Shown one piece after another: positions 16,150 through 24,123 of a stretch of DNA of 34,294 nt (within the stretch, counting starts at the first letter, position 1; each line of letters starts with the position of its first letter). Source of the stretch: Actinomycetota bacterium (GTDB taxonomy: Bacteria > Actinomycetota > Acidimicrobiia > Acidimicrobiales > Ilumatobacteraceae). The DNA is taken from the NCBI GenBank assembly GCA_963169665.1, contig CAUJET010000138.1:1-34294 (forward strand). The letters are read 5' to 3'. Position numbers and translations under genes: made by a program. The notes beneath the pieces were generated by a model. That model did not search any database. It had not been told where the DNA came from and saw only the letters and a program-made list of their open reading frames with translations.

Positions 16150-16659
16150 GTGAAGGATCTTCAGCCCGCCCAACACCCCACTACGGCTCCTCTCCACGTC
16201 GTCGAACTCGCTCCGCAGGCACGCCCAGATGGGCTGCGGCTGCCCGACTTCCTGAACGTGCGCGAGGCAGCCAAGGTGCTGCGGCTGAGCCGCAATCGCA
16301 CGTACGAGCTCGCGAAGCTCTACATCGCATCGGGCGGAGCGGCTGGGCTGCCGGCCTTCCGATTCGGCAAGCCGATTCGGATCCCGCGCCTCGCGCTCGA
16401 GGCCTACGCCGGCGGACCCATCACATGGCCGCCGGTCGAGATGCCAACCGGCCTGCTCGATGACCTGCATGACGACGCGGGTGATGGCGACGAAGCGGGT
16501 GATGGCGATGACGACTCGACGGACGACGAGCCACCCTGCACCTCCGCCGACCAGTTCGACCAGGCGCAGACGCCGCAGGCCGTCGAGCCAGACCGTGAGG
16601 CGGTCGAGCTGGACCCGACAGACGCGTCCGATCAGCCGTCGCTGCCATTCGAGGGCTGA
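16150..16659 (+). CDS. Excisionase-family helix-turn-helix DNA-binding protein
   Basis: The 169-residue protein contains an excisionase/MerR-type winged helix: FLNVREAAKVLRLSRNRTYEL followed by FRFGKPIRIPRLALEAY (about residues 30-95). The rest is an acidic, probably disordered tail (DDAGDGDEAGDGDDD). It lies between integrase and relaxase and probably acts as recombination directionality factor or as regulator of transfer genes. GTG 16150 is used; TTG 16141 in the same frame is an alternative. Neither has a clear ribosome binding site. Confidence 0.75.
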   Translation: MKDLQPAQHPTTAPLHVVELAPQARPDGLRLPDFLNVREAAKVLRLSRNRTYELAKLYIASGGAAGLPAFRFGKPIRIPRLALEAYAGGPITWPPVEMPTGLLDDLHDDAGDGDEAGDGDDDSTDDEPPCTSADQFDQAQTPQAVEPDREAVELDPTDASDQPSLPFEG

Positions 16660-16744
16660 CCCCGATGACCTCATCCTCGAAAAGTCGTTCCGGACGCTGT
16701 TGGTTCGACAGACAGGTGCCCATTTGGGGCGGTGTTCCGTCGTG

Positions 16745-19700
16745 ATGCGTGTGACCACGTTGTATGCGTCGTCGGCCGCCTCGTCGGCTGCGTACTACAC
16801 GAAGTACCTGACGCAGGCTCCGGGCGAGTCTCCCGGCGTATGGATGGGCGCTCAGGCCGCCGGGCTCGGCCTCGTCGGGACGGTGGAGGGTGAGCAGTTG
16901 CAGGCGCTGCTCGCCGGCCTCGATCCCGTGACAGGCCGGAGTCTCGGGCGTGCGCTGACGGATCGGACGACGAGCGATGGTCGGGTGGTGAAGGCGGTGG
17001 CGGGGTTCGACGCGACGGTGTCGGCACCGAAGTCGTTGTCGGTGCTGTGGGCACTCACGGGCGACGACCGCCTGCTCGAGTGCCACGACGTCGCCGTGCG
17101 TGCCGTCGTCGACTCGTTCGAACGGTGGGCCGCAACGACCCGTGTCCGCTCGAATGGTGGCCGGCTCCATCTGGACACTGAGGGGTTGTCGGTGGCGGGG
17201 TTCCGGCAGACGACGTCGCGGTTGGATGACCCGCAGATCCACACGCACCTCGTCGTGCCGGCGAAGGTGCAGACGCAGGATGGGCGGTGGATGGCGTTGG
17301 ACGCGCGTGTGTTGAAGCAGCACCAACGAACCTTCGGTGGCCTGTATCAGTCGGTGCTCCGCTCCGAACTGACGGCGAAGTTCGGGGTGGGGTGGGAGCC
17401 GATCGTGAACGGCCAGGCCGAGATCGCCGGTCTCGACCCGAACCTGCTCGGAGTGTTCTCCAAGCGTGCCGCCCAGGTCGACGTCGAGACCGACGCCCGG
17501 GTGGAGGAGTTCGAAGCAAGAGAGGGGCGGGCGCCGTCGCGGTTCGAGCGTGCTGCGATCGAGCGTGAGGCGGCTGCGGACACCCGCGTGAAGAAGACCG
17601 GCACCGCCGCGGCAGAGCTGCGCACTGCGTGGCGCAAGGAGGCGGCCGATCTCGGCCACACCCCGAGGTCGGTGATCGACGCCGTGCGTCTCGCTGGGGA
17701 GCGAGAGCCGGCTCCGGCGAAGACCACGGTCGACGAGATCGTGAGCGCACTGTCCGAGCGCAAGAGCGTGTGGCATGACCTCGACGTGCTCCGCGAGATC
17801 ACCGACCGTTTCCAGCCGCGCAGCGGGATCGCCGGCGACCGCTGGGCGGGCGTGCTCGATCGAGCGCTCGCGCAGGTGCTCGACGCGTGTGTCGGCCTCG
17901 ACCCCGAGCAGGGAGATGGCGCCGACGGGCGGGGCTCCGATGGCCGGTCGGTGTGGATCGAGCCCGTTGCACCCCGCTGGTCGTCGCAGCAGGTGATCGA
18001 CCAGGAGCTCGATCTGCTGGCCTGGACTCTCGGCGCACAGGATCCCGAGCCGTCACCGTCGATGACGGTCGAACGCGGCGGTCTGGACGTGCTCCAGGCA
18101 GCGGCTGCTGCCGAGGTGGCGGGTCGGGATCGGTTTGTGGTGATCATCGGCCCGGCTGGAGCGGGCAAGACCTCCATGCTCACCGCCGCGATCGACGACC
18201 TCCGGCGACACGACCGGACGGTGTTCGGCGTCGCGCCGACCGCCAAGGCGGCCCGTGTCCTAGAAACCGAGACAGGGATGCGCACCGACACCCTCGCCAA
18301 GCTCCTGTTCGAACAGGCCCGTGAGGGCGGACCGAGGCCGGGATGGCGCTTGCGGCCGGGGACGACCGTGATCGTCGACGAAGCCGGCATGGTCTCGACA
18401 CCTGACCTCTGGCGCTTGACCGACCTCGCGCAGCGCCTCGACCTGCGGGTCGTGCTCGTCGGTGACCCACATCAGCTGCAGGCCGTCGCCCGCGGTGGCA
18501 TGTTCCCCGAGATCTCGACCACCGCTACTCGCTCGGTCGAACTCGAGCAGGTTCACCGGTTCAGCCAGGCGTGGGAGGCCAAGGCCTCGCTCCGGATCCG
18601 ACAGGGCGATCCGGCGGCGTTGCAGCAGTACCTGATCAACGGTCGGGTCGCCGCCGGCTCACTCGACGAACACCTGGGCCGGATCAGCCGGCGATGGATC
18701 GAGATGCACCAGGCGGGCACGACGCTGGCGATCACGACCACGACGAACGAGCACGCCTCGCTCATCAACCGTCACGTCCAGGCGGCTCGGACGAACGACG
18801 GTGCACTCACCGGGTCCTCGGTCACCGCAGCCGATGGACAGGTGTTCCAGGGCGATGTCGTGATGACCCGCCGCAACGATCGGACGATCGTCACCACCGA
18901 CGCCGAGCCCGTCCGCAACCGCGACCGCTGGACCGTCACCGCCGCCCACGACGATGGATCGATCACCGCGCGCTCATCGACGAGTGACGCCACCGTGAAG
19001 CTTCCGGCGGCGTACGTGCGGGAGTTCGTGCAGCTCGGCTACGCCACCACCGAGCACGGCAATCAAGGGGTCACCACCGACGAGTCGATCACGCTCGTCA
19101 CGGGCACCACGACCGGCCGAGGTCTCTACGTCGGCATGACGCGGGGTCGCCAGTCGAACGATGTTCTCGTCATCACCGACCGGCCCTCGGAGCAGGAAGC
19201 GATGGACGTCCTCGGCCGAGCACTCGCGACCGATCGGGCCGACACACCGGCCGTGGTTCATCGGCGCGACCTCGCCCACCGCCAGCCGACACCGAGGCTC
19301 GCTCGCCGGGCGACCGAGCCAGGGTGGCTGTCCGATTGGCGGGCGTCGATCCAGGATCGGCTGCGCACCATCGACCAACGGCTGGCCTCGATGGCGGAGC
19401 AGCGGCCGGCACTCGAGCAGGCGGTCGCACGTGCAGGAGCAGCGATCGAACGAGCGCAGGCGTTGCCGGCGCCATCCGATGTGGACGTCGCGTCAGCCCG
19501 ACGGCAAGCGAATCTCGACCGAAGCACCGCCGCCGAAGCGCGATCAGCCTTGAAGCGTGCGACGTGGCGCACACGGAGGCCGCTAGAGCGCACCAGCGAG
19601 GAGGCCAACGAGCGTGCCGCCCGGAGCTCGAACCTGCTTGACGAGATCGAGGCTGCCTTCGAACCCGTGCGCAAGCAGCGTCATGAGGCACGAGTCGCGC

Positions 19701-19996
19701 ACGGCGATGCAGCGGAGCGGCTCGACACCCACGATCGGCAGGTCGCCGAGCTGAAGCTCTTCCGTCAGGACGACACCGGGCTGACCGAAGCGGTGGACAC
19801 GTGGCGGCGTTGGGCCGCTGGGCACCCCATGGCGTCGACCGACCTCGACGCCGCCGCCCACGAACTCTCGTGCTACGTCGCCACCACCAGCGAAGCCCGA
19901 GCCTTGCTCGCGACACTCGCCCCTGATCACCCAGTGCTCCACCAACAGGCTCGGGCGATCGATCGAACCGAAGTCGACTACGGCATCGAGCTCTGA
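16745..19996 (+). CDS. MobF/TraA-type conjugative relaxase-helicase
   Basis: The 1083-residue protein starts with a TrwC relaxase domain: tyrosines in MRVTTLYASSAASSAAYYTKY, DATVSAPKSLSVLWAL, and the metal-binding histidines in DPQIHTHLVV (around residue 160). A RecD-like helicase follows: Walker A GPAGAGKT (about 469-476), Walker B VIVDEAGM (about 542), LVGDPHQLQAVARGG, QVHRF and GYATTEHGNQGVT...GLYVGMTRGR (about 760-800). The last 200 residues are coiled coil. Such proteins nick oriT and unwind the transferred strand. The frame is open for another 285 nt upstream, but that part overlaps the HTH gene and is low-complexity, so ATG 16745 (or GTG 16742) is the likely start. No coupling protein or type IV secretion gene is seen in the window. 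Confidence 0.92.
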   Translation: MRVTTLYASSAASSAAYYTKYLTQAPGESPGVWMGAQAAGLGLVGTVEGEQLQALLAGLDPVTGRSLGRALTDRTTSDGRVVKAVAGFDATVSAPKSLSVLWALTGDDRLLECHDVAVRAVVDSFERWAATTRVRSNGGRLHLDTEGLSVAGFRQTTSRLDDPQIHTHLVVPAKVQTQDGRWMALDARVLKQHQRTFGGLYQSVLRSELTAKFGVGWEPIVNGQAEIAGLDPNLLGVFSKRAAQVDVETDARVEEFEAREGRAPSRFERAAIEREAAADTRVKKTGTAAAELRTAWRKEAADLGHTPRSVIDAVRLAGEREPAPAKTTVDEIVSALSERKSVWHDLDVLREITDRFQPRSGIAGDRWAGVLDRALAQVLDACVGLDPEQGDGADGRGSDGRSVWIEPVAPRWSSQQVIDQELDLLAWTLGAQDPEPSPSMTVERGGLDVLQAAAAAEVAGRDRFVVIIGPAGAGKTSMLTAAIDDLRRHDRTVFGVAPTAKAARVLETETGMRTDTLAKLLFEQAREGGPRPGWRLRPGTTVIVDEAGMVSTPDLWRLTDLAQRLDLRVVLVGDPHQLQAVARGGMFPEISTTATRSVELEQVHRFSQAWEAKASLRIRQGDPAALQQYLINGRVAAGSLDEHLGRISRRWIEMHQAGTTLAITTTTNEHASLINRHVQAARTNDGALTGSSVTAADGQVFQGDVVMTRRNDRTIVTTDAEPVRNRDRWTVTAAHDDGSITARSSTSDATVKLPAAYVREFVQLGYATTEHGNQGVTTDESITLVTGTTTGRGLYVGMTRGRQSNDVLVITDRPSEQEAMDVLGRALATDRADTPAVVHRRDLAHRQPTPRLARRATEPGWLSDWRASIQDRLRTIDQRLASMAEQRPALEQAVARAGAAIERAQALPAPSDVDVASARRQANLDRSTAAEARSALKRATWRTRRPLERTSEEANERAARSSNLLDEIEAAFEPVRKQRHEARVAHGDAAERLDTHDRQVAELKLFRQDDTGLTEAVDTWRRWAAGHPMASTDLDAAAHELSCYVATTSEARALLATLAPDHPVLHQQARAIDRTEVDYGIEL

Positions 19997-20032
19997 TCCA
20001 AGCTGGCTCTGGTGGACCAGCTGACATCAAGG

Positions 20033-20038
20033 TAAGTT
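20033..20038 (+). promoter_or_regulatory. Probable -10 box of the toxin-antitoxin-like operon
   Basis: TAAGTT lies 6 nt before the GTG start at 20045, matching the leaderless pattern seen at other genes in the window. Confidence 0.4.
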
Positions 20039-20044
20039 GACGAC

Positions 20045-20266
20045 GTGGATCCCGTCATCCTCGCGAGCGCACGCAAACACGGCGTCGCCGACGAGGACAT
20101 CGTCCACGCCTATCACCATCCGATCCGAGTGCTCGTCCTCGACGACCTCACGATGCTCATCGGCCCCGATCTCTCCGCACGACTCCTTGAAGTCGGCGTC
20201 AGCACCCGAGAGGGAATCGATTTCGTCGTTCACGCCATGCCGGCCCGACCCAAGTTCATCAGGTGA
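20045..20266 (+). CDS. Small toxin-like protein, first gene of a putative TA pair
   Basis: The 73-residue protein reads ARKHGVADEDIVHAYHHPIRV, then LDDLTMLIGPDLSARLLEVGV and ends VVHAMPARPKFIR. This 'HG-x-DI-HA ... IG-D ... LLEV ... HAM-AR-KF' layout resembles small RelE/BrnT-like toxins and their unclassified relatives; the exact family cannot be fixed by eye. It is followed 5 nt later by a gene for a small HTH protein, the usual toxin-first arrangement of some type II systems. On a mobile element such a pair would favour maintenance. Toxicity is inferred, not shown. Confidence 0.6.
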   Translation: MDPVILASARKHGVADEDIVHAYHHPIRVLVLDDLTMLIGPDLSARLLEVGVSTREGIDFVVHAMPARPKFIR

Positions 20267-20271
20267 CTCTC

Positions 20272-20544
20272 ATGCCTCGATCGATCCAAGACATCCTCGA
20301 CCACGCCGACCAGCTCGCCGAGCGCTTCGAGAACTTCGACCCCGACGATGCCGTCGAGATCCCGGTCGAGGAGTACCTCCTCCGCCGCGCCGTCATCGCC
20401 CGAGCTCGCAGCGAACAGCAACTCCTCGACGCCGTTGCGAAGGCACGATCCGCAGGCGTCTCGTGGCAGAAGATCGGAACTCTCCTCGGCACCTCGGCAC
20501 AAGCCGCGCAACAGCGCTACAGCGCCGCACTCGAATCCGCCTGA
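20272..20544 (+). CDS. Small helix-turn-helix protein, putative antitoxin
   Basis: The 90-residue protein has an N-terminal helical part (IQDILDHADQLAERFENFD) and a C-terminal helix-turn-helix (AKARSAGVSWQKIGTLLGTSAQAAQQRY), which probably binds the operon's own promoter. AGGTGA stands 5 nt before ATG 20272; the in-frame GTG at 20263 overlaps the upstream stop and is an alternative. Its stop codon touches the 44-bp inverted repeat that starts at 20543. Confidence 0.65.
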   Translation: MPRSIQDILDHADQLAERFENFDPDDAVEIPVEEYLLRRAVIARARSEQQLLDAVAKARSAGVSWQKIGTLLGTSAQAAQQRYSAALESA

Positions 20545-20586
20545 CCACGCCAGCCTCACTCGATTACCGGAATATCTACAGATCTG
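20543..20586 (+). repeat. Left copy of 44-bp inverted repeat (site A)
   Basis: The reverse complement of this segment occurs at 31477-31520 with 42 of 44 bases identical; 34 bases (20548-20581) match perfectly. It contains the 13-mer GATTACCGGAATA (20562-20574) found again around the two recombinase genes. It begins inside the stop codon of the HTH gene. It looks like the boundary or recombination site of the 10.9-kb block. Confidence 0.88.
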
Positions 20587-20654
20587 GCGCGCCACCTACC
20601 GGCACATTGAGGGCGCGCCAGACAGTGAACGACGACTGCTACGTAGCCGTCGTT
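20583..20654. repeat. Two consecutive hairpins beside site A
   Basis: TCTGGCGCGCC (20583-20593) pairs perfectly with GGCGCGCCAGA (20612-20622). Just after it, AACGACG-ACT-GCTAC (20628-20642) pairs with GTAGC-CGTCGTT (20643-20654), leaving a one-sided 3-nt bulge. The gap between the HTH gene and the lipoprotein gene contains no ORF, only these structures and site A. Confidence 0.65.
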
Positions 20655-20748
20655 GTGCGCTCCTCGAGGCGGTTGGGCGGATCGCGTGCGCCGCGGTTCG
20701 GTGTGGTGAAGGCAGGTTCCGTCATCGTGGCCGGTGTGAGACTCGGCG

Positions 20749-21777
20749 TCAGGGTGTGCCTGCGAGGTCGATGACTGAGCAGAAGGAGGTGCCTAGGTTC
20801 ATTGACACGAGCTCGATGAGCACTGGGCCGGTGGCGTCGGGGAGCGGGATGCCTTCGCCGACGTCACCTTGGACGGAGTACGCCTCGATGTTCGGACCGG
20901 AGATGAGCGCGAACGAGATGTCACTGGATCGCGGTCCGCCGATGACGAGTCGTTCCTCTGGCGCCGCGACGAGTTGAGGTCGATCCGGGCGACAGGCGGT
21001 CACGCTGAGCACAGGGGCGATTCCCGACGTGCCGACGAGTTCGAGACCGTCTCGGGGCGTTGCGGGTGGCGCAGCATCGAGCGCGGCGTCGATGATCGCT
21101 GCGGCCGAGCCGGTGAGTTCGCGGGCGGACCATCCGCTTTGCTGCACCCGACGGTCCGACAGCAACCACCGGTCGAGGGTGTACGTGGTGCGTGTCCGTA
21201 GTCCATCGCTGCGGACGATCTCGAAGAACACCGTCTGCAATGCCCGTCGGCTCATGTCGCTGAACGAGGACTCCACCACCGGTGCGCTGCGTGCTGCAGC
21301 GACGATCGCCGAGATCTGCTCGGGATCGTCGATCGTGGCCCAGCGTGTGGAACCGTCGTGGCCGGAGTTGAGACCTATCTCGACGACGTCGTCGAGAGCG
21401 AGCAGTTGGTCGATGTCGAGCTCCATCGGCGGGTTGAGGGAACGAAAGAAGCGCACGCGACCGTCGACCTCGGCAGCCAGACCAACCCCGGGATCGATTC
21501 CAGGCACCGAGCGGAACTCCGTGCCGATTGGGGTCTCGCCGGACTCACCATTGCGGCTCGGACAGCCGACGGTTCGATCGACGACACCGACCACCTGGCC
21601 AAGGTCAGCCGGCTCAAAGACTCGGTCGTTGAAACGCTCGACGTCGTACAACCGGCCGAGCATGAACACACCTGCGGAGCAGTCTCCACCCCCGGATGTC
21701 GAACCACAGCCGCCAACCACCACCGAAACGAGAGCGGACAGCGCCAACAAGGGCAGAAGGAACCGCGACACGTTCAT
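20749..21777 (-). CDS. Lipoprotein, paralogue of the gene at 27377
   Basis: The 342-residue protein has a lipoprotein signal (SRFLLPLLALSALVSVVVGGC, Cys about 24) and then a Gly/Ser-rich start. It is homologous end to end with the protein at 27377-28408; shared blocks include LGR.YDVE.FND, IGLNS..DG.TRWATIDDP, FEIVRSDGLRTRT.YT and ISGPNIEAYSV/VSGPDIEGYAV. By eye about 60 % of residues agree. I do not recognise the family; it has several conserved cysteines (in GGDCS, VGCPS, TACRPD, SFCSV) and is probably an outer-face binding protein. The ATG at 21777 begins the signal peptide; the longer frame adds 31 residues without signal character. The two genes point away from each other. Confidence 0.75.
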   Translation of the reverse strand: MNVSRFLLPLLALSALVSVVVGGCGSTSGGGDCSAGVFMLGRLYDVERFNDRVFEPADLGQVVGVVDRTVGCPSRNGESGETPIGTEFRSVPGIDPGVGLAAEVDGRVRFFRSLNPPMELDIDQLLALDDVVEIGLNSGHDGSTRWATIDDPEQISAIVAAARSAPVVESSFSDMSRRALQTVFFEIVRSDGLRTRTTYTLDRWLLSDRRVQQSGWSARELTGSAAAIIDAALDAAPPATPRDGLELVGTSGIAPVLSVTACRPDRPQLVAAPEERLVIGGPRSSDISFALISGPNIEAYSVQGDVGEGIPLPDATGPVLIELVSMNLGTSFCSVIDLAGTP

Positions 21778-21927
21778 CTCCGGTCCGGACGATCGAACAT
21801 CATCAGTGGTTCCCCTTCCTGGCAACGCATCGTGTCCGCTGCGGCGCTCCGACGCAAGGCAACTGAGCACTCAGATCAACCCATCTGCACAATGCCCACG
21901 CGCAGCAAACGAGGGGAAGCACGAACC

Positions 21928-22338
21928 TCAGTTGCTGTCGAGGACCACCTTTCGACCTCCGGCAGGACAGCCGCACTCGCTGTCGGCGCTGCTCTGAGGA
22001 ACCGGTTTGCTCTGAGTTGCTGTGCGACTCGCATCGCGAGCCTCTGCCACCAGTGGGCCTTCGGCGCTGGGCACTGCGATCAGCACGCTCCTGTCTTTCG
22101 GGCCCTGCGCGGCGTCGCCCGAGCCCACAGTCGTCCAGGCGGTGCAGATGCTGTATGCACAGAGGCGCACCTCAACATCTTCCAGGTCCGGCGCGACCAC
22201 GAGTACCTCGGGCACAGCGCAGTCCGATTCGCACTCCACGCACCCCGCCGCACCGTTGGACACGAGTGCCAGCAACACCAGCGTCGCGATGTCGTGTCGA
22301 CCCGGTTTGGAGGCAGGGATGGCTGGCATACGCACCAT
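21928..22338 (-). CDS. Small cysteine-rich lipoprotein
   Basis: The 136-residue protein has a signal peptide with lipobox NGAAGC, immediately followed by VECESDC. The mature part is short and ends ECGCPAGGRKVVLDSN. ATG 22338 or ATG 22329 can be the start; further upstream the frame has no signal character. No known family was recognised. It is on the same strand as the lipoprotein gene downstream (150 nt apart), so the two may be co-expressed. Confidence 0.55.
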   Translation of the reverse strand: MVRMPAIPASKPGRHDIATLVLLALVSNGAAGCVECESDCAVPEVLVVAPDLEDVEVRLCAYSICTAWTTVGSGDAAQGPKDRSVLIAVPSAEGPLVAEARDASRTATQSKPVPQSSADSECGCPAGGRKVVLDSN

Positions 22339-22519
22339 GGCTACCAGTTGACGGAGAGAGCGGGCGTGGCGGCCCGACCTGTACCTCGGTACTCGGCGGT
22401 GCGAAGGCTGCCTCTTGTCGCCGGTTCCGACCAGCGAGAGGTGCGAGACCGGAGATCGCCGATGGGGGCTTGTGGCTTGGGCGGATGAGGTCGATCCATT
22501 TCTGTAGGGTTCGCCGCCA

Positions 22520-22978
22520 ATGGCTCGCTCGAAGGTCCATTGCGCCCTGGCCGCTCTCACGATCGTCGCGGCTACGTGCAGCTCGAAAGCTGACAACTAC
22601 AGCGGCGGAACGATCGACATCGTTGTCGACGAGACCGCCTCGGCTGTCGTCATGCTCTACGTGAGCAACCAAAGCTTCGAAGACGACGAGGTCGGGATCG
22701 AGGTGACTCTCGACGGCACCGAGATCATCGACCGCAAGTTCGACGTCGGCGACCAGCACAACTGGATCCCCTTCCGGGTTCGCCTCTCTCCGGGCGAGCA
22801 CACTCTGGAGGCTGCGAGCTCGACAGGCGTGACCTTCCAGACGCAGTTCGAGGCGACCGATGCCGCCATGCGCTACGCAGTACTCGACTACTGGTACTAC
22901 CCGCCGGATGAGTATGGATCGAGCACGCCCCGGAAGTTCGGGTTCATGATTCAGGACGAACCGGTCGCGTTCGACTAA
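22520..22978 (+). CDS. Putative secreted or lipid-anchored beta-rich protein
   Basis: The 152-residue protein has a short hydrophobic N-terminus ending IVAATCSSKAD, a weak lipobox because Thr precedes Cys. A beta-strand pattern follows (IDIVVDETASAVVMLYVSNQ, VGIEVTLDGTEIIDRKF, WIPFRVRLSPGEHTLEAAS), which suggests an Ig-like or carbohydrate-binding sandwich. No family is named. A -10-like TAGGGT lies 9 nt before the ATG. The gene diverges from the lipoprotein genes to its left. Confidence 0.6.
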   Translation: MARSKVHCALAALTIVAATCSSKADNYSGGTIDIVVDETASAVVMLYVSNQSFEDDEVGIEVTLDGTEIIDRKFDVGDQHNWIPFRVRLSPGEHTLEAASSTGVTFQTQFEATDAAMRYAVLDYWYYPPDEYGSSTPRKFGFMIQDEPVAFD

Positions 22979-23159
22979 CTCCAAGCACCCGCGCAAACGG
23001 CGAGCGGCGGCGCTGTATCTCGGCGGGTCGCTCTGGGATGGATCGACGTGACGGCCAAGTGTTGTTTCGTCGATCGCGGAGTCCCACGAACCGTCACCTA
23101 CCGCCGGCTCCCGGCTCCCATCGTTATGCGCTCTCCAGCTCGTCGGACGAGGTAGCGCC

Positions 23160-23171
23160 GAGCGGCAGTTC
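23160..23171 (-). repeat. Cassette-type site S0
   Basis: GAGCGGCAGTTC, a divergent copy of the repeated motif, is 4 nt after the minus-strand stop at 23176. It can fold as TAGCG-(5-nt bulge)-CGG-cagtt-CCG-CGCTA. Confidence 0.5.
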
Positions 23172-23175
23172 CGCG

Positions 23176-23379
23176 CTAGCTGTCAACGGACCACCGGGTC
23201 ATGTCTTCGTAGCTGGCCACATCCGAATCAGGCTGCGGGGTCATTCGCATCTCGATGAACACTTGCCCGAAGTCGGTCGACAGCCGCCATCGCTCCCATT
23301 GGTCCATTGAGGCTTCAGCGTGCCGACGAAGAAGTCGCATCAGGTTCCGCATCTCGTCGTCCGACAGCTGGCCGCTCAT
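23176..23379 (-). CDS. Small hypothetical soluble protein
   Basis: The 67-residue protein is charged: it starts MSGQLSDDEMRNLMRLLRRHAEASMDQWERW and ends YEDMTRWSVDS. The helical first half could bind a partner protein. No homology recognised. It is the only ORF between repeat sites S0 and S1, and its stop is 4 nt from S0. The longer frame (to 23481) crosses the S1 site and is less likely. Confidence 0.5.
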   Translation of the reverse strand: MSGQLSDDEMRNLMRLLRRHAEASMDQWERWRLSTDFGQVFIEMRMTPQPDSDVASYEDMTRWSVDS

Positions 23380-23407
23380 TCGATCAGCCTCGCACCTCGC
23401 AGCAGGC

Positions 23408-23419
23408 AGATCGGCAGTT
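23408..23419 (-). repeat. Cassette-type site S1
   Basis: AGATCGGCAGTT sits in the middle of a 62-nt imperfect dyad whose ends are GATCAG (23382-23387) and CTGATC (23438-23443), the latter overlapping the stop codon of the next gene. Confidence 0.65.
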
Positions 23420-23441
23420 CGGCGTCGAGTCCGTGGCCTGA

Positions 23442-24047
23442 TCAAGTCGTGATGCAGAACCTCATCCAGCCGTCCCTCCATGGGTCGACGTCGGCAAACC
23501 CGAGCCCAAGTGAGGTGAGGGCTGACTCGGCCTCGTTGAGGGTTAGGTCAGGGCTCGAAGGCTTGAGGAAACCGAATCCGGCGTAGCACGGCTCATGATC
23601 CGCGAACACAGCGGTCAGGTTGCTCATCTTGACAACACTGGTCGCAGTCCAGTTGCCAAGCTCGCAGGTCTCCGCGTCGCACGGCAATGAGCCCGCTGAC
23701 GCCGTCGCCTCGAACGACTCGACACTTCGACCCCAATGAATGCTGTCGTCGAGAACCTCAACCAGACAGACAGCAACAACTCCGATCAACAGCCCAGTAG
23801 CGAGAACGAGCGGAATCAATGGACGCCGCGTCCAGCGGTAGAGAACGATCGGAAGCGCCAGCCCGAACAGCCCGACGAGTGCGAAGAATGCGGTAATCAC
23901 AAAGTGGAAGTCGTCAGGTTCCTTGCGGACGATGATCCACCACAGGCACGCACCTAGGACGATCAAAAGCATGGCCACACCGGCTATGGGCCCGTTCGCG
24001 TTGCCAGATCGACTCTCAGCGTCCATAACGACCATTCCCAAAAGCAT
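23442..24047 (-). CDS. Membrane protein of unknown function with extracytoplasmic tail
   Basis: The 201-residue protein has three hydrophobic segments (AGVAMLLIVLGACLWWIIV, FVITAFFALVGLFGLALPIVLY and LIPLVLATGLLIGVVAVCLV) and a C-terminal domain of about 95 residues. That domain has four or more cysteines (LPCDAETCELG, EPCYAGFGF, MRFCITT), probably outside the membrane and disulphide-bonded. ATG 24047 is used; ATG 24035 and 24026 are possible. It fills the interval between sites S1 and S2. No family recognised. Base composition is visibly less GC-rich than in the first 20 kb. Confidence 0.6.
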   Translation of the reverse strand: MLLGMVVMDAESRSGNANGPIAGVAMLLIVLGACLWWIIVRKEPDDFHFVITAFFALVGLFGLALPIVLYRWTRRPLIPLVLATGLLIGVVAVCLVEVLDDSIHWGRSVESFEATASAGSLPCDAETCELGNWTATSVVKMSNLTAVFADHEPCYAGFGFLKPSSPDLTLNEAESALTSLGLGFADVDPWRDGWMRFCITT

Positions 24048-24070
24048 GCCACCATCCAGCTCACATCCCA

Positions 24071-24082
24071 GATCGGCAGATC
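24071..24082 (-). repeat. Cassette-type site S2
   Basis: GATCGGCAGATC is the core of a perfect hairpin CCAGATC-GGCA-GATCTGG (24068-24085), nested in TCCAGCT (24055-24061) / AGCTGGA (24095-24101). Confidence 0.7.
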
Positions 24083-24123
24083 TGGCGGGGTGGAAGCTGG
24101 ACGTGTGGTGCACACTTCACACG

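Noticed and set aside
16460..16744. Upstream extension of the relaxase frame (95 residues)
   Set aside because: It overlaps the HTH gene in another frame, is Arg/Thr-rich low-complexity, and the TrwC domain starts at MRVTTLYAS.
23078..23090. GAGTCCCA match to the tRNA-Lys T-arm as possible attR
   Set aside because: Only eight bases agree; an attachment duplication should cover much more of the tRNA 3' end.
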